The notes below the pieces were generated by a model. The model did not search any database. It was not told where the DNA came from and saw nothing but the letters and a program-made list of their open reading frames with translations. From positions 1 through 39,579 of IMG/VR virus record IMGVR_UViG_3300045974_000454: a stretch of DNA of 39,579 bases; one strand, given 5' to 3'. The DNA comes from a virus. Shown piece by piece: positions 24,846-34,585 of this stretch. Position numbers and translations under genes: made by a program. The number at the start of each line of letters is the position of its first letter. Within the stretch, counting starts at the first letter, position 1.

Positions 24846-27031
24846 TATTTATGTCCTTGTATGAAGATGTTTTTGATTGCTGGCGAGATATTGGTGTCAT
24901 TTGTATATAGTGTAAACTTTGTGGCTACAAATAGTTTTGAATCAAATAGGTTATACATTATCTTATTGTGGTATGGCTTAAGGTAACTGACTGGTTGATC
25001 TACTGCAGGAATTAGAATTGCTTCTGTATCATCTTTATAGTAGCTAAAGAATGTTGTGTCAAATGTTCCTAGTAGCGCTAACATATTATAGATTGATTTA
25101 TAGTCTATGTATGTGGCTATCCTATTAAATAATACTCCACAAGGCTTTATGTATGTTGATGCTTTTGTATACTTGATAATTACTGTGTCTATAAATTTAT
25201 TTTGATTATTCTCTGTGGAATGTATTCGGACTATCCCTTTGTTTGGTTCTACTGTGAATGTTCCAGGTTGTGTTGGTGTCGCTCCAAGATGAAGACTGTA
25301 TGTTCCACCACCACTTACTGATATTGATAATGGTATGAATGGGCTATCTAACTGTATTGCCATTGTGTCAGTTATTGTTGTTGGTGCTAATGTTACCACA
25401 TCAAGGTCGCCATTTAAATATGCTGGCATTCCAGCAAGTTTGTATGCAAAGTTGTATGGATATAGCTTGTCACCATAGATATATGAGTCATTTAATAGGC
25501 AGTTGTTTTCTCCAGCTGATGCTACAGTAGATCCAAGTACTGGGTCAAATAATGATTCATGTACATCAACCATACTTATGCCTACTGGTATTGAAACTGT
25601 TCCAGCTACTTCTCTTCCATTTATCTTTATCTTATTATTAAGTCCAATATCTAATGTAATATTTTCTTCATTATTAAGTATCATTGTCCTAAAGTAGTTG
25701 CCTATTTTTGTCCAGTTTTCGAATATTCTTCCATCAGCTGAACTTGGTAATTTATTTGGCATTCCATACGCATCATTTGTACCAATAAATACTTTAGCCT
25801 GTTTAAAATTTATCCCAGATGAAGCTATGCTAAATTTATAAAATGTTTGCTTAAGTTCTTTTTGTGTACCAAATGATATACAAGCCAAGTTATGTGTACT
25901 TGCTCCACCATCCATTATATAGTTTTTTGTAAATGTATACTTTGCAGCTGGTATATATGTACTTGTTATATCATCAATCTGGAAAAAATTTGTGTTGGCG
26001 TCAGTCAGTGAAAGTGAAAGGTATTTGCTAAAATATGAACTGCCATTGTTTGTGTAATCTATAGCGTTTATCTGTACTTTATTAATATCAAAGAAGTCTT
26101 TTATCTCTATTGGCTTTGTTTCGAATGATGCTTGTTTCGAAAAGTTCACATTCCCTAATACCATCAGCTCACTAATTTCAAAAGACGCCTGCTTATTTTG
26201 ATTATAGTTGTTTAATGTAATTGTAAGTTTTAGTGTATTTATTTTTGATTGTTTAAACGTAAACAATGTTTCATCTGACTTATTGATATCTGATACTACC
26301 AAGTCATTGTTATAGTAAGCCTGAAGTCCTATAGATTCTATTGTGCCATATGAGTTTATATAAATCACATTAGCATCAAACTCTGTCATTGATATTTGTA
26401 GTGTAAATATATTCTTAGTGCCAGATGATGCTAGGTACTTGACCATTACTGGTTCGTTAAGTGGTAAGTAGTTTATATTATTAAAATTCTCAAAGTTAAC
26501 AGTGTCTGCTGTGGATGCTGATATTGATATAGGACCATTGTAACATTTTACATTCTCAACACAATATGGCAGTACAACATAGTTTCCTATATTGAATGTT
26601 CTCACATTAGCACCATCTGCGTCTGTTATAATGTCAATGTGCCTACATGAATAGTTTGATAGTTCATTCACTATATTGTTTGCTATTATATTTGAATAAA
26701 GAAATCTTTGTGATATCTTATTCCACTTTATAGTGTCTCTTATATAATCATTTAATATTGGTGTGTTGATCAGCGAGCTTGCATATAGATTAACATTTGA
26801 TAGTGCATATTCAAACATCTCTTTTGATATTAGAGGTGGATTTGTGAATATGTTATTAAAGTATGGATCTTGTATTTGCTCTGTAAAGATACTGAATTTG
26901 GCATCAGCGTAGGTCTTTAACTGATTCAATGTTGGTATTGTTATACCACTCTTCTGTGAAATACCTTTAAGGTATGTTGTTAACCCATTCTTTACTATTG
27001 AAAGTATGTATTTGTTTTTAAATGATATCAT
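24845..27031 (-). CDS. Large baseplate/tail protein, unrecognised (728 aa)
   Basis: 728 aa. Residues 1-125 are largely helical (FKNKYILSIVKNGLTTYLKG at the start). The remainder is beta-rich, with several jelly-roll-like segments such as SISVSGGGTYSLHL near residue 550. The C-terminus (about 640-728) has aromatic and Asp-rich stretches. It resembles the two preceding genes (692 and 680 aa) in size and in having a helical N-terminus followed by beta domains, but clear sequence identity is not visible by eye. No enzyme motif is seen. A wedge-periphery or adhesin-platform role is inferred from operon position. Confidence 0.6.
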   Translation of the reverse strand: MISFKNKYILSIVKNGLTTYLKGISQKSGITIPTLNQLKTYADAKFSIFTEQIQDPYFNNIFTNPPLISKEMFEYALSNVNLYASSLINTPILNDYIRDTIKWNKISQRFLYSNIIANNIVNELSNYSCRHIDIITDADGANVRTFNIGNYVVLPYCVENVKCYNGPISISASTADTVNFENFNNINYLPLNEPVMVKYLASSGTKNIFTLQISMTEFDANVIYINSYGTIESIGLQAYYNNDLVVSDINKSDETLFTFKQSKINTLKLTITLNNYNQNKQASFEISELMVLGNVNFSKQASFETKPIEIKDFFDINKVQINAIDYTNNGSSYFSKYLSLSLTDANTNFFQIDDITSTYIPAAKYTFTKNYIMDGGASTHNLACISFGTQKELKQTFYKFSIASSGINFKQAKVFIGTNDAYGMPNKLPSSADGRIFENWTKIGNYFRTMILNNEENITLDIGLNNKIKINGREVAGTVSIPVGISMVDVHESLFDPVLGSTVASAGENNCLLNDSYIYGDKLYPYNFAYKLAGMPAYLNGDLDVVTLAPTTITDTMAIQLDSPFIPLSISVSGGGTYSLHLGATPTQPGTFTVEPNKGIVRIHSTENNQNKFIDTVIIKYTKASTYIKPCGVLFNRIATYIDYKSIYNMLALLGTFDTTFFSYYKDDTEAILIPAVDQPVSYLKPYHNKIMYNLFDSKLFVATKFTLYTNDTNISPAIKNIFIQGHK

Positions 27032-27040
27032 TTAGGTTCT

Positions 27041-29119
27041 CTATGATAATTCTATTTTATAGTTTTTACATAATGGTGAGAAGTATTTAGTATCCATTAT
27101 AAGTGCAAGATCCTCATACTTATAGTTGAATGATACCATTGCTGAGTATGGCGCATCTATCAATTGTTTTAGCTCTATTGTTGGTGATGAGATATTATTT
27201 GTATCAAGTAAGTGTGATATATCAAATCTTGGCGTGTATGATACATAATAAATTGATTTATCTGAAAATGATCCTTCATTTATCACTATCATATTCTTTG
27301 CTGGCTTATATAGTGTAAACTCTGAACTTCTTAGTTGTCTTGCAAAGCTTCCATTCTTGTACTCTGTTATTGTAATATCAGTCTCACCATTGTTTAACAC
27401 TTCATGCTTTAAGGTTATTAGATTTCCATAATCAACTACTGTTGGATCATGTATCACTTTCTTAAATTGTAAATTAATCCCAGAATTTATATTGCCATTT
27501 ATTATAGTATTAGTTCCAGATTTATACATTAGTTCAAGGTTAACTAAGTCAACATAAATTATAGTATGGCATGTATTATAGTCCTTTGTTGCTATCCATA
27601 ATACTTTATTTTGACCATTATCATTTAAGAAGCACGGTATCTCTTGATTCCCAAGAAATAGTGATAAATCATTTTCAATATCTTCGTAGTATGGAATATA
27701 CTTGACTGTGAATGTAAATAGTGAGTTAGTATTCTCTGTTATTAACTTTCTTAATAGAGTTAAGCTCCCAGCAGATGTTGATGATGATAATAATGTGTCT
27801 TCTCTTTCTCCGAAATAAACTTTTGACGAAAGTCCTTGGGTTAGCCTTATTCCACTATTTTTATATAACTCATCTAATATGTTATATGGATATGGTGCCT
27901 GTATAACATATCTGATATCGCCACCACAAGAAATATGTCCACCAATTGATGCAGTTAGCTCTATAGGGTTATAGCTTAGTTGATATGTTCCTGATGATGA
28001 GTACTGAACTAGTTGTGATATCTGCTTTAGTGTATCAGAACTATATGCCCTCTTCATATCAATCTTTACTCTAAGAGACTTTATGTTTTCAGCTAATATT
28101 ACTCCAGTATTGATATTGATTAAACTTAGCTCTTCTCCATTTGTTAATGGTATCCAGTATCCACCATTGTTCGCTGATACATAAAATGATATACCACTTG
28201 ATGTTATATACTCTGACGTAAGTTTAATATTGCTTATTTGTTTTCCTGTAGAAAAAGGTATAGATACATATGAACCTCTATCATTATATTCATTTGTTAT
28301 TACCTGTATATCTCTTAGCCCTATCGAGTATCTATTCTTAAGTCCAAATCCTGTCTGGACCTGTTGAGCTATTTGTTGCATCAGCTTGACTCTTATATAT
28401 CTTGCATGTACTGCTTCAAACCTAATATAAAAATCATTTTGATCTGTGAATGTACTAATGAATCCATTTACTGGTTTCCATTCAACTCCATCGTTTGATA
28501 CTTCAATAAGCTCAAGTGTCGGATACTTTATTGCTGAATCATTATACATCTTAACGTAGATAGTGTTTACTGCTGTAAACTTTATTAGTTTCAATGTAAG
28601 TGCCAGCGTCAAATTACCTGCATCAAATATGCTTGTATACTTTTCATACTCAAATACTGATGCTATATTACCATCAAAGATTGATTTGATGTCTACATTC
28701 GTATATCCATTCAGTGAGTTTCCTGCACTGCCATTACTATCAGCTTCTATTATGACTGATATTACATCAACAGTGGTACTTTTCTTTATTGGAAGTGACA
28801 AAGACCTATTTGACGTATCTATGTTTAGAGCACTATCTACATTAAATTCTTTATCAATATATTCGAGAGACTCAAATGATTCGAGGAATGATACTTTATC
28901 ATTTGTGTATGAGAATACAATTGAGTTCAATTTACTGTACAGAGATGCCATATTTGATGTTAGTATATCATCAAGTACAGACGATTGATTGTATAACATA
29001 TTTGATTTGCTATATGCAGAATATGTTAACGAATTTAGGTTGCTACATAGATTATCAATCTCAGTGTAGTAATTATCTAATTCAGTAGATGTTATTTCAG
29101 ACCCTTGTTCTATATTCAT
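27041..29119 (-). CDS. Large baseplate/tail protein with discoidin-like domain (692 aa)
   Basis: 692 aa. The first ~95 residues look helical or coiled (ELDNYYTEIDNLCSNLNSL). Residues about 125-275 resemble an F5/8 type C (discoidin) beta-barrel: IYVKMYND, LIEVSNDGVEWKPV, then ARYIRVKL and GLRDIQV. Such domains bind glycans or lipids. The region around 285-385 may be a second related sandwich (FYVSANNGGYWIPLTNG). The rest is beta-rich and unrecognised. It fits a baseplate-attached adhesion platform. It lies 9 nt from each neighbour. Confidence 0.65.
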   Translation of the reverse strand: MNIEQGSEITSTELDNYYTEIDNLCSNLNSLTYSAYSKSNMLYNQSSVLDDILTSNMASLYSKLNSIVFSYTNDKVSFLESFESLEYIDKEFNVDSALNIDTSNRSLSLPIKKSTTVDVISVIIEADSNGSAGNSLNGYTNVDIKSIFDGNIASVFEYEKYTSIFDAGNLTLALTLKLIKFTAVNTIYVKMYNDSAIKYPTLELIEVSNDGVEWKPVNGFISTFTDQNDFYIRFEAVHARYIRVKLMQQIAQQVQTGFGLKNRYSIGLRDIQVITNEYNDRGSYVSIPFSTGKQISNIKLTSEYITSSGISFYVSANNGGYWIPLTNGEELSLININTGVILAENIKSLRVKIDMKRAYSSDTLKQISQLVQYSSSGTYQLSYNPIELTASIGGHISCGGDIRYVIQAPYPYNILDELYKNSGIRLTQGLSSKVYFGEREDTLLSSSTSAGSLTLLRKLITENTNSLFTFTVKYIPYYEDIENDLSLFLGNQEIPCFLNDNGQNKVLWIATKDYNTCHTIIYVDLVNLELMYKSGTNTIINGNINSGINLQFKKVIHDPTVVDYGNLITLKHEVLNNGETDITITEYKNGSFARQLRSSEFTLYKPAKNMIVINEGSFSDKSIYYVSYTPRFDISHLLDTNNISSPTIELKQLIDAPYSAMVSFNYKYEDLALIMDTKYFSPLCKNYKIELS

Positions 29120-29128
29120 TAGCTCTCT

Positions 29129-31171
29129 CTATATACAGGAAAGTGTATACTTCGTTACGTAAGGACTTATGTATGATTCATCAGCAGATAGCATCGATAC
29201 TTTACCATATATATTTCCACTGAACTGTGTGAGTACTGACTTTTCATTCTCTAGTGATGTTATTAACTTTATTGCTAGTTTAATCTGGCCATCATAGTCT
29301 TTATAAAACATATATGCTGTTTGATTATTTGTTATTGTCCAATTTGTTGTGGTGCCTGTTATTGATGTGCTATTTATTGATAGCGTATTCCCTACATGCA
29401 CATTACCTTTATATACATAGTGAGAGCGTATATCACCAGATGTACTTACAGCAAGTATATTGTTTGAGTTTATTTTGTTCCCAGACGCTTGTTGTGATGT
29501 TATGTAGAACTTTGCATCACCTGTTGGAAATGCATGATAGCTATTAAATCTATACAATATTGTGCCTACATCTTCTAAGAATCTAAACTTCATATTGTAC
29601 TTCATTGAAGTCATGTCTCTTACTATCTTATCATCAAATATAATAGGTTCTAATACAAAGTGTTTACCACTATTAATGTATGATGGGTTCTTTGTATAAT
29701 AATCTGTTGGTATGATTGGTATTTCACTTATGCCAAACTTTGTCTCTGTTATAATTGAATATGATGTATTTGCTCTTGAGATTGCCTCAGACTGTCTTGG
29801 TGGTAGTATAGTCTCTTCAGCACTTAAGGATATACTTGTGATATTATCTACCTGCAATTTATCAAATATTATACATCCTACCTTATAAAAGATGTTTGAA
29901 TTTGCTGTTATATCAGCTATGTCATAATCATACTTAAGTCTTAAATTACCATTACTATCTGATGCTAGCTTATGTCTTGCTTGAGATCCTGTTATATCAA
30001 CTGAATAGCAAATCCCATTTGGCATTACTATATTCTCAATAGAATTTTGACTCATACTTACATTTTCTGATGCACCAGTCTCTTCTCTTTTGACTGATGC
30101 CATTGTGCTAAATTCTAAATCATATTCTGATATATCATTGAATGTTATATTTGATAGTGGGATAACTGAGTTGAATATTAGTTTCATATTACATTGTGGC
30201 GCTGGTAAGCTATTATATTCTAATACAAGAGCCCATGTTTCACCACCACTCAATGCGGCCGAATCTACAATATTAAATGTTGCTCCTGACTTGATTGAAT
30301 TCAACACATAAATATCATAGTTAGTATTCTCGCTATATATCTGTACATCGGATTGGTATGACCATTCTTGCCCATTTGTAGATGTCTTATATACCAAATA
30401 TATACCATCAGCTTCATTAGCTATTGATACTATATTAAAATAAATAACATCAGAAACGTATCCACCAATTACACCACCAAAAGACATTGCAGTTAATGCA
30501 TTGCTTACTATATTAGTCGGCTTTACCTCTTTAATATTACCTATGTGTTGGCCTATCTTCCTCAGTATTGATGCTGATACATTCTTATTATCTGAAGTAT
30601 AATTCAATGTACCAAGAGCATTATCATTTATATATACCATTATATCATCTGGATATACTATCTTCTTACTCATGATTGGTAGTGATAATACATCCTGATA
30701 TGATAATTGCAATGTGTTTGATATGCTGAATAGTTTGTTGTCTTGAGTTGTTGGTAGTATTGATTTTGGTGCTGAGAAGTTTATATGTCTTACGTATCTG
30801 TTGTCTCTCAAGCTTCTTTTTTCTTCAATTAGTGAAGAAGCTTCTTTGTATTTAAAGAGTATAGAAAAATATTTTGATAATGATATACTATTTAATTCAT
30901 TAGCTGTTTCCATCATTGATGAACTAATTACATATTGTGCATATAGCTCAAGATACGCTAGCATTGTTTTCGCAGAGAAGTCTGCTGCATATAAATTTCT
31001 TAAATCTGGTTTCACTAGAGATGGTAGTGATGATACAGCTGAATTCCCATAATTAATATATTGGTTAAGGAAATTATAGATATGTTCTGATGATATCTTA
31101 TTGCCTAAGTTATCAACTATTTTTCTTAGTGCCGTACGCTTTAGGCTATCTAGTGATGTAAATATATTCAT
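29129..31171 (-). CDS. Large baseplate/tail protein, unrecognised (680 aa)
   Basis: 680 aa. Residues 1-130 are helical (LDSLKRTALRKIVDNLG; TMLAYLELYAQYVI). The rest is beta-rich with a 'STNGQEWSY' segment near 263 that recalls the discoidin-like motif of the next gene, but no full domain is clear. No enzyme signature or membrane segment. It starts one base after the stop of the 231-aa gene, with AAGG inside that gene as ribosome binding site. It is grouped with the 692- and 728-aa genes by layout; a baseplate role is inferred. Confidence 0.6.
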   Translation of the reverse strand: MNIFTSLDSLKRTALRKIVDNLGNKISSEHIYNFLNQYINYGNSAVSSLPSLVKPDLRNLYAADFSAKTMLAYLELYAQYVISSSMMETANELNSISLSKYFSILFKYKEASSLIEEKRSLRDNRYVRHINFSAPKSILPTTQDNKLFSISNTLQLSYQDVLSLPIMSKKIVYPDDIMVYINDNALGTLNYTSDNKNVSASILRKIGQHIGNIKEVKPTNIVSNALTAMSFGGVIGGYVSDVIYFNIVSIANEADGIYLVYKTSTNGQEWSYQSDVQIYSENTNYDIYVLNSIKSGATFNIVDSAALSGGETWALVLEYNSLPAPQCNMKLIFNSVIPLSNITFNDISEYDLEFSTMASVKREETGASENVSMSQNSIENIVMPNGICYSVDITGSQARHKLASDSNGNLRLKYDYDIADITANSNIFYKVGCIIFDKLQVDNITSISLSAEETILPPRQSEAISRANTSYSIITETKFGISEIPIIPTDYYTKNPSYINSGKHFVLEPIIFDDKIVRDMTSMKYNMKFRFLEDVGTILYRFNSYHAFPTGDAKFYITSQQASGNKINSNNILAVSTSGDIRSHYVYKGNVHVGNTLSINSTSITGTTTNWTITNNQTAYMFYKDYDGQIKLAIKLITSLENEKSVLTQFSGNIYGKVSMLSADESYISPYVTKYTLSCI

Positions 31172-31172
31172 A

Positions 31173-31868
31173 TTAGAACCTTATACCAAATTCATTATCA
31201 TTAAACTTTTTAAAGTCTGTTTGATTATAATAGTCAAGACCTGAAGTTATATTCTTGTTGTATACTGTCTTGTGTATCACAAATGTACACTCAAGTAGTT
31301 GTTGTACTATTAAGTTATATAGTTGTGTTCCATTTGTTTCATTTATTACTATGTTGAATGTTACAAAATCATTTAGGTTTTTATTTATGAGATGGTTGTT
31401 AAGGTAAGTTTTATTAAATTCTATATTCGCAGATGATGCCAGAGATGTGATTTCAGATAGTGAGTTATTACCAATGTTTATTTTTCTTATCCAGTCAGTG
31501 CCAAATTGTGTTGAATCATTGCCATATACTGGATATATATTCTTCTGTACACTATCTTCTATTACACTTATTGGACTTGGTGATGATGTTCGTCTAAATA
31601 CATAAGGATTGGTTGATGACTCACCAACAAGACCTTCTTTTATATCTACTTGTATCCCGCCAATAACAGCCCTTACTTTACATTGTGTATCTGCTTTTGG
31701 TTTTAATAGCCATAGTGTATTGTTAGCTACTTCATTATATCCAGATACTGATGTAGAGAATGTCTTTGGGGCTATATATAAACTTATTCCATCAAGTATA
31801 TCTACGTCTAAGTTATATGCTGATGTCTGTACTGAGTATAATGTATTGTTTAGATAGAATGAAGGCAT
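31173..31868 (-). CDS. Unrecognised small baseplate protein (231 aa)
   Basis: 231 aa, beginning MPSFYLNNTLYSVQTSAYN. It is beta-rich with a short helix near residue 180 (LYNLIVQQLLECTFVI). It starts in a TAATG overlap with the 263-aa gene, so the two are probably made in fixed ratio. No family is recognised. Position after the J-like and 638-aa genes suggests a baseplate component. Confidence 0.55.
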   Translation of the reverse strand: MPSFYLNNTLYSVQTSAYNLDVDILDGISLYIAPKTFSTSVSGYNEVANNTLWLLKPKADTQCKVRAVIGGIQVDIKEGLVGESSTNPYVFRRTSSPSPISVIEDSVQKNIYPVYGNDSTQFGTDWIRKINIGNNSLSEITSLASSANIEFNKTYLNNHLINKNLNDFVTFNIVINETNGTQLYNLIVQQLLECTFVIHKTVYNKNITSGLDYYNQTDFKKFNDNEFGIRF

Positions 31869-32659
31869 TATTCAATACCTCTACCTTCCATTGCGAGATA
31901 AAGTATATTTATAAAGTTATCTGATAATCCATTATTAGCATAATCACTTGGTGATAATAAGTTAAAGTCGGATACTAATAGTGTGAATGTTGGCTGATAT
32001 TCTTTGAAGAAGATTGTAAATTGGTCAACTGTTTGACTAAATAGCTCTAAGTACCCTAACTTTTCATCAAAGTAGTAATCACCAAATTGTAATAGTTCAG
32101 GTATTGAATCTACTCTGCTTCTTATATGCATAGATGATGATGTCAATGTTCCTGGTATCATGCCAGTTATATCTAGCCTTGTACATTTATCAAATATCCC
32201 ATACTCTCTATTCTTAAAGTTAGATATTGATAGTATATTTTCACGCTTACTTATTAGTAGATTTGTATCAAGTATTTGTATTGTAAAATCTGTATCGGCC
32301 TGTAGTGTTGATATAACCTTATTCAGCGGATAGGTTGAACTATCACTCTCTTTACTAATGTTGCCAATAAATACACGCTTAAAGTTACTACCAGTTAATG
32401 TGAATGATTCTATCTCACAGTATTGGTTATTTATTTTTATCGTATAAGGCAATTTGCACTTTATACTCACAGCTTCTTTATATTCTATCCCAACCTGGTT
32501 TATAATAGATTTAGTTAGTCTATCAGTATCAGTACTATAGCGTATTGCAGATAGTTTTCTTACTCTCTTAATAAAATCTGAGTTTATTTCACCAGGAAGT
32601 CTTTGTATTCCTAGATAGGTTGCTGCAGAGTCTATATTATTTGTAGTAGTAAATGCCAT
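31868..32659 (-). CDS. Unrecognised baseplate protein (263 aa)
   Basis: 263 aa. The first ~80 residues are helical (INSDFIKRVRKLSAIRY; DRLTKSIINQVGIEY), which recalls the N-terminus of phage gpI/gp7-like wedge proteins only in general character. The rest is mixed, ending in a beta-rich stretch (QFTIFFKEYQPTFTLLVSDF). No motif is diagnostic. It starts 7 nt after the 638-aa gene and overlaps the next gene by one base. Confidence 0.55.
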   Translation of the reverse strand: MAFTTTNNIDSAATYLGIQRLPGEINSDFIKRVRKLSAIRYSTDTDRLTKSIINQVGIEYKEAVSIKCKLPYTIKINNQYCEIESFTLTGSNFKRVFIGNISKESDSSTYPLNKVISTLQADTDFTIQILDTNLLISKRENILSISNFKNREYGIFDKCTRLDITGMIPGTLTSSSMHIRSRVDSIPELLQFGDYYFDEKLGYLELFSQTVDQFTIFFKEYQPTFTLLVSDFNLLSPSDYANNGLSDNFINILYLAMEGRGIE

Positions 32660-32666
32660 TTTTCAC

Positions 32667-34583
32667 CTAACTAGAAAAGACCCTGTTATAGTCTGTTGTT
32701 TGTTTTTCTATATAATTTATAGCAAACTTATTTGTCAGTATGTTATATCCTGATATATCTCTACTATCTGTATTTATCACATGTGTTATTGTATCTGACG
32801 TTATTATTGTTCTGTTATCCCAGTCCATATAAAAAGTATCAAATACATTCACTATGTTATAATTGTTAATCCCTATACCTTCATTTGATGTTATTGAATA
32901 TAGATGAAAGTCAGTTGATTGTATATTAATAGCTGAATTGTTCTGATAGTTATAGTTATTGAGTTTATCTGTTAGTAGTTTGATTGTTTGGTTTTCAATT
33001 GCATATATAATTGATGTATCTGATGATAGATCTGATTTATTATTGTATATAAACATCTCTGCCATTGGCTTAGATACTATTGGAGCTAATTTATGATTTT
33101 GTGCTAGTATTTGCAGTATGCAGGATTCTGTGCCTCTAGTCTCAATATTTATAATTGATTCGCAATCAAGTTCAAATAGTATATCAAAATCAATTTCAAA
33201 TCTGTTCGTTTCAACCCCAAATGATATTAGGTCAAGTAAGAAGTCTTGTATTAAATATACCCTTTGCATTGTGAAATTATTTATATTGAATACTGAAGAT
33301 GATATATGTTCCACCAAGCATATAAAGGGCTCACCATTGAATATTACTAAATCACCTATGCTGTATATTACAGACTCTTTCCATAGACCCCTAGCAGCTT
33401 TATATGGATGAAGAATTGATATGTCCATATACTCAACGCCATGAATTTTTTGTGATGGAAAGATTATAAGAAAGTATTTTCTATCTAATGTTGACTTTGT
33501 GTACTCTACCTTTATCGTCTGAATTTCAGATGATTGAAGTTTTCCAAGGTTTGTCATTGAATAAGGTGCAATAAGTGGGTATGCAGTTATGAATTTATCG
33601 TTGTTCGTATCTGAAGATATTACATATAGCATCCTATTATTATTATCAAATATATAATCATTGATAGTATGTGTGCTTATCTCATCCAGATCAAATGATT
33701 CATAACTTTCTAATTGTGCTGGGAAATATGATGTATCATTTAGCCTTGATATGTTTAGCTTATTTGCTATTGTATCTAGTGAAAATACAGCTGTTAATGG
33801 TGTAAAGTCTTCTCTGTCAATATATGTGTAGTCTAATTTTGCTATTCTGCTTTTGATATAAGGCAATAATTTGATAGTTATTCCTTTAGTAAGACCTACT
33901 ACAACTATTGATGATATCTCAACATATTCATTCTTTGTTACTAAATCATAGTCATTTGTTATAAATAGTGTTTCTTTTATATTATTGTAATTAGCATCTA
34001 TGCCAGTTATCTCAAAATATGGATCTACCATTAACAACATATGAGATATATCATAGTTGATTATGTTAACTGTCACTCTAGATTTATTCGCCATAAATGG
34101 TGATACAAACATATGCTCTACATCATTTATTAGGTCTATATCTTCTACTGTATGAGATATAGTAAGTCCAGAGTTTTCAAAAAACATATCAACTGGCAAT
34201 GAATGTCTTGTAAAGTCTGTAAATGAGTTTATGTTCTTTAGCGTATATAGTGTATTTGTATATAAGCTATATCCAGTTATTGGAGTATCACATCTTGGAT
34301 AATTTTGTACTGTCTTATCAACTACATTTATTTGTGATAAATTAAATCTATTTACTCTATCTATAGCTACAAAATCTATCTCTGACAATGTCAAGGTTGG
34401 CAAATAATGTAAATCAAATTTTGCTCTTATGAATTCTGATGATGCAACATCTATCAGCCTTACTGTTTTTGAACAATCATTATTCTTACCATTAGGATTA
34501 ATACTAATTGCATCATAGGTAATATAATTTAACCTATTTATCTCTTTTATTGTTATAGCATTTATTGGATAATAGAATATCAT
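32667..34583 (-). CDS. Baseplate wedge-type protein with CBM5/12-like motif (638 aa)
   Basis: 638 aa, beta-rich with many Ile, Asn, Asp and Tyr. Residues 399-426 read GLWKESVIYSIGDLVIFNGE followed by PFICLVEH, the W-x(5)-Y-x(2)-GD-x-V-x-x-x-G core typical of CBM5/12-like modules, as also seen in the 1243-aa fibre. Elsewhere no family is recognised. It begins 2 nt after the J-like gene. Location in the wedge cluster suggests it attaches to the J-like ring and displays a binding module, but this is inference. Confidence 0.6.
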   Translation of the reverse strand: MIFYYPINAITIKEINRLNYITYDAISINPNGKNNDCSKTVRLIDVASSEFIRAKFDLHYLPTLTLSEIDFVAIDRVNRFNLSQINVVDKTVQNYPRCDTPITGYSLYTNTLYTLKNINSFTDFTRHSLPVDMFFENSGLTISHTVEDIDLINDVEHMFVSPFMANKSRVTVNIINYDISHMLLMVDPYFEITGIDANYNNIKETLFITNDYDLVTKNEYVEISSIVVVGLTKGITIKLLPYIKSRIAKLDYTYIDREDFTPLTAVFSLDTIANKLNISRLNDTSYFPAQLESYESFDLDEISTHTINDYIFDNNNRMLYVISSDTNNDKFITAYPLIAPYSMTNLGKLQSSEIQTIKVEYTKSTLDRKYFLIIFPSQKIHGVEYMDISILHPYKAARGLWKESVIYSIGDLVIFNGEPFICLVEHISSSVFNINNFTMQRVYLIQDFLLDLISFGVETNRFEIDFDILFELDCESIINIETRGTESCILQILAQNHKLAPIVSKPMAEMFIYNNKSDLSSDTSIIYAIENQTIKLLTDKLNNYNYQNNSAINIQSTDFHLYSITSNEGIGINNYNIVNVFDTFYMDWDNRTIITSDTITHVINTDSRDISGYNILTNKFAINYIEKQTTDYNRVFSS

Positions 34584-34585
34584 TA

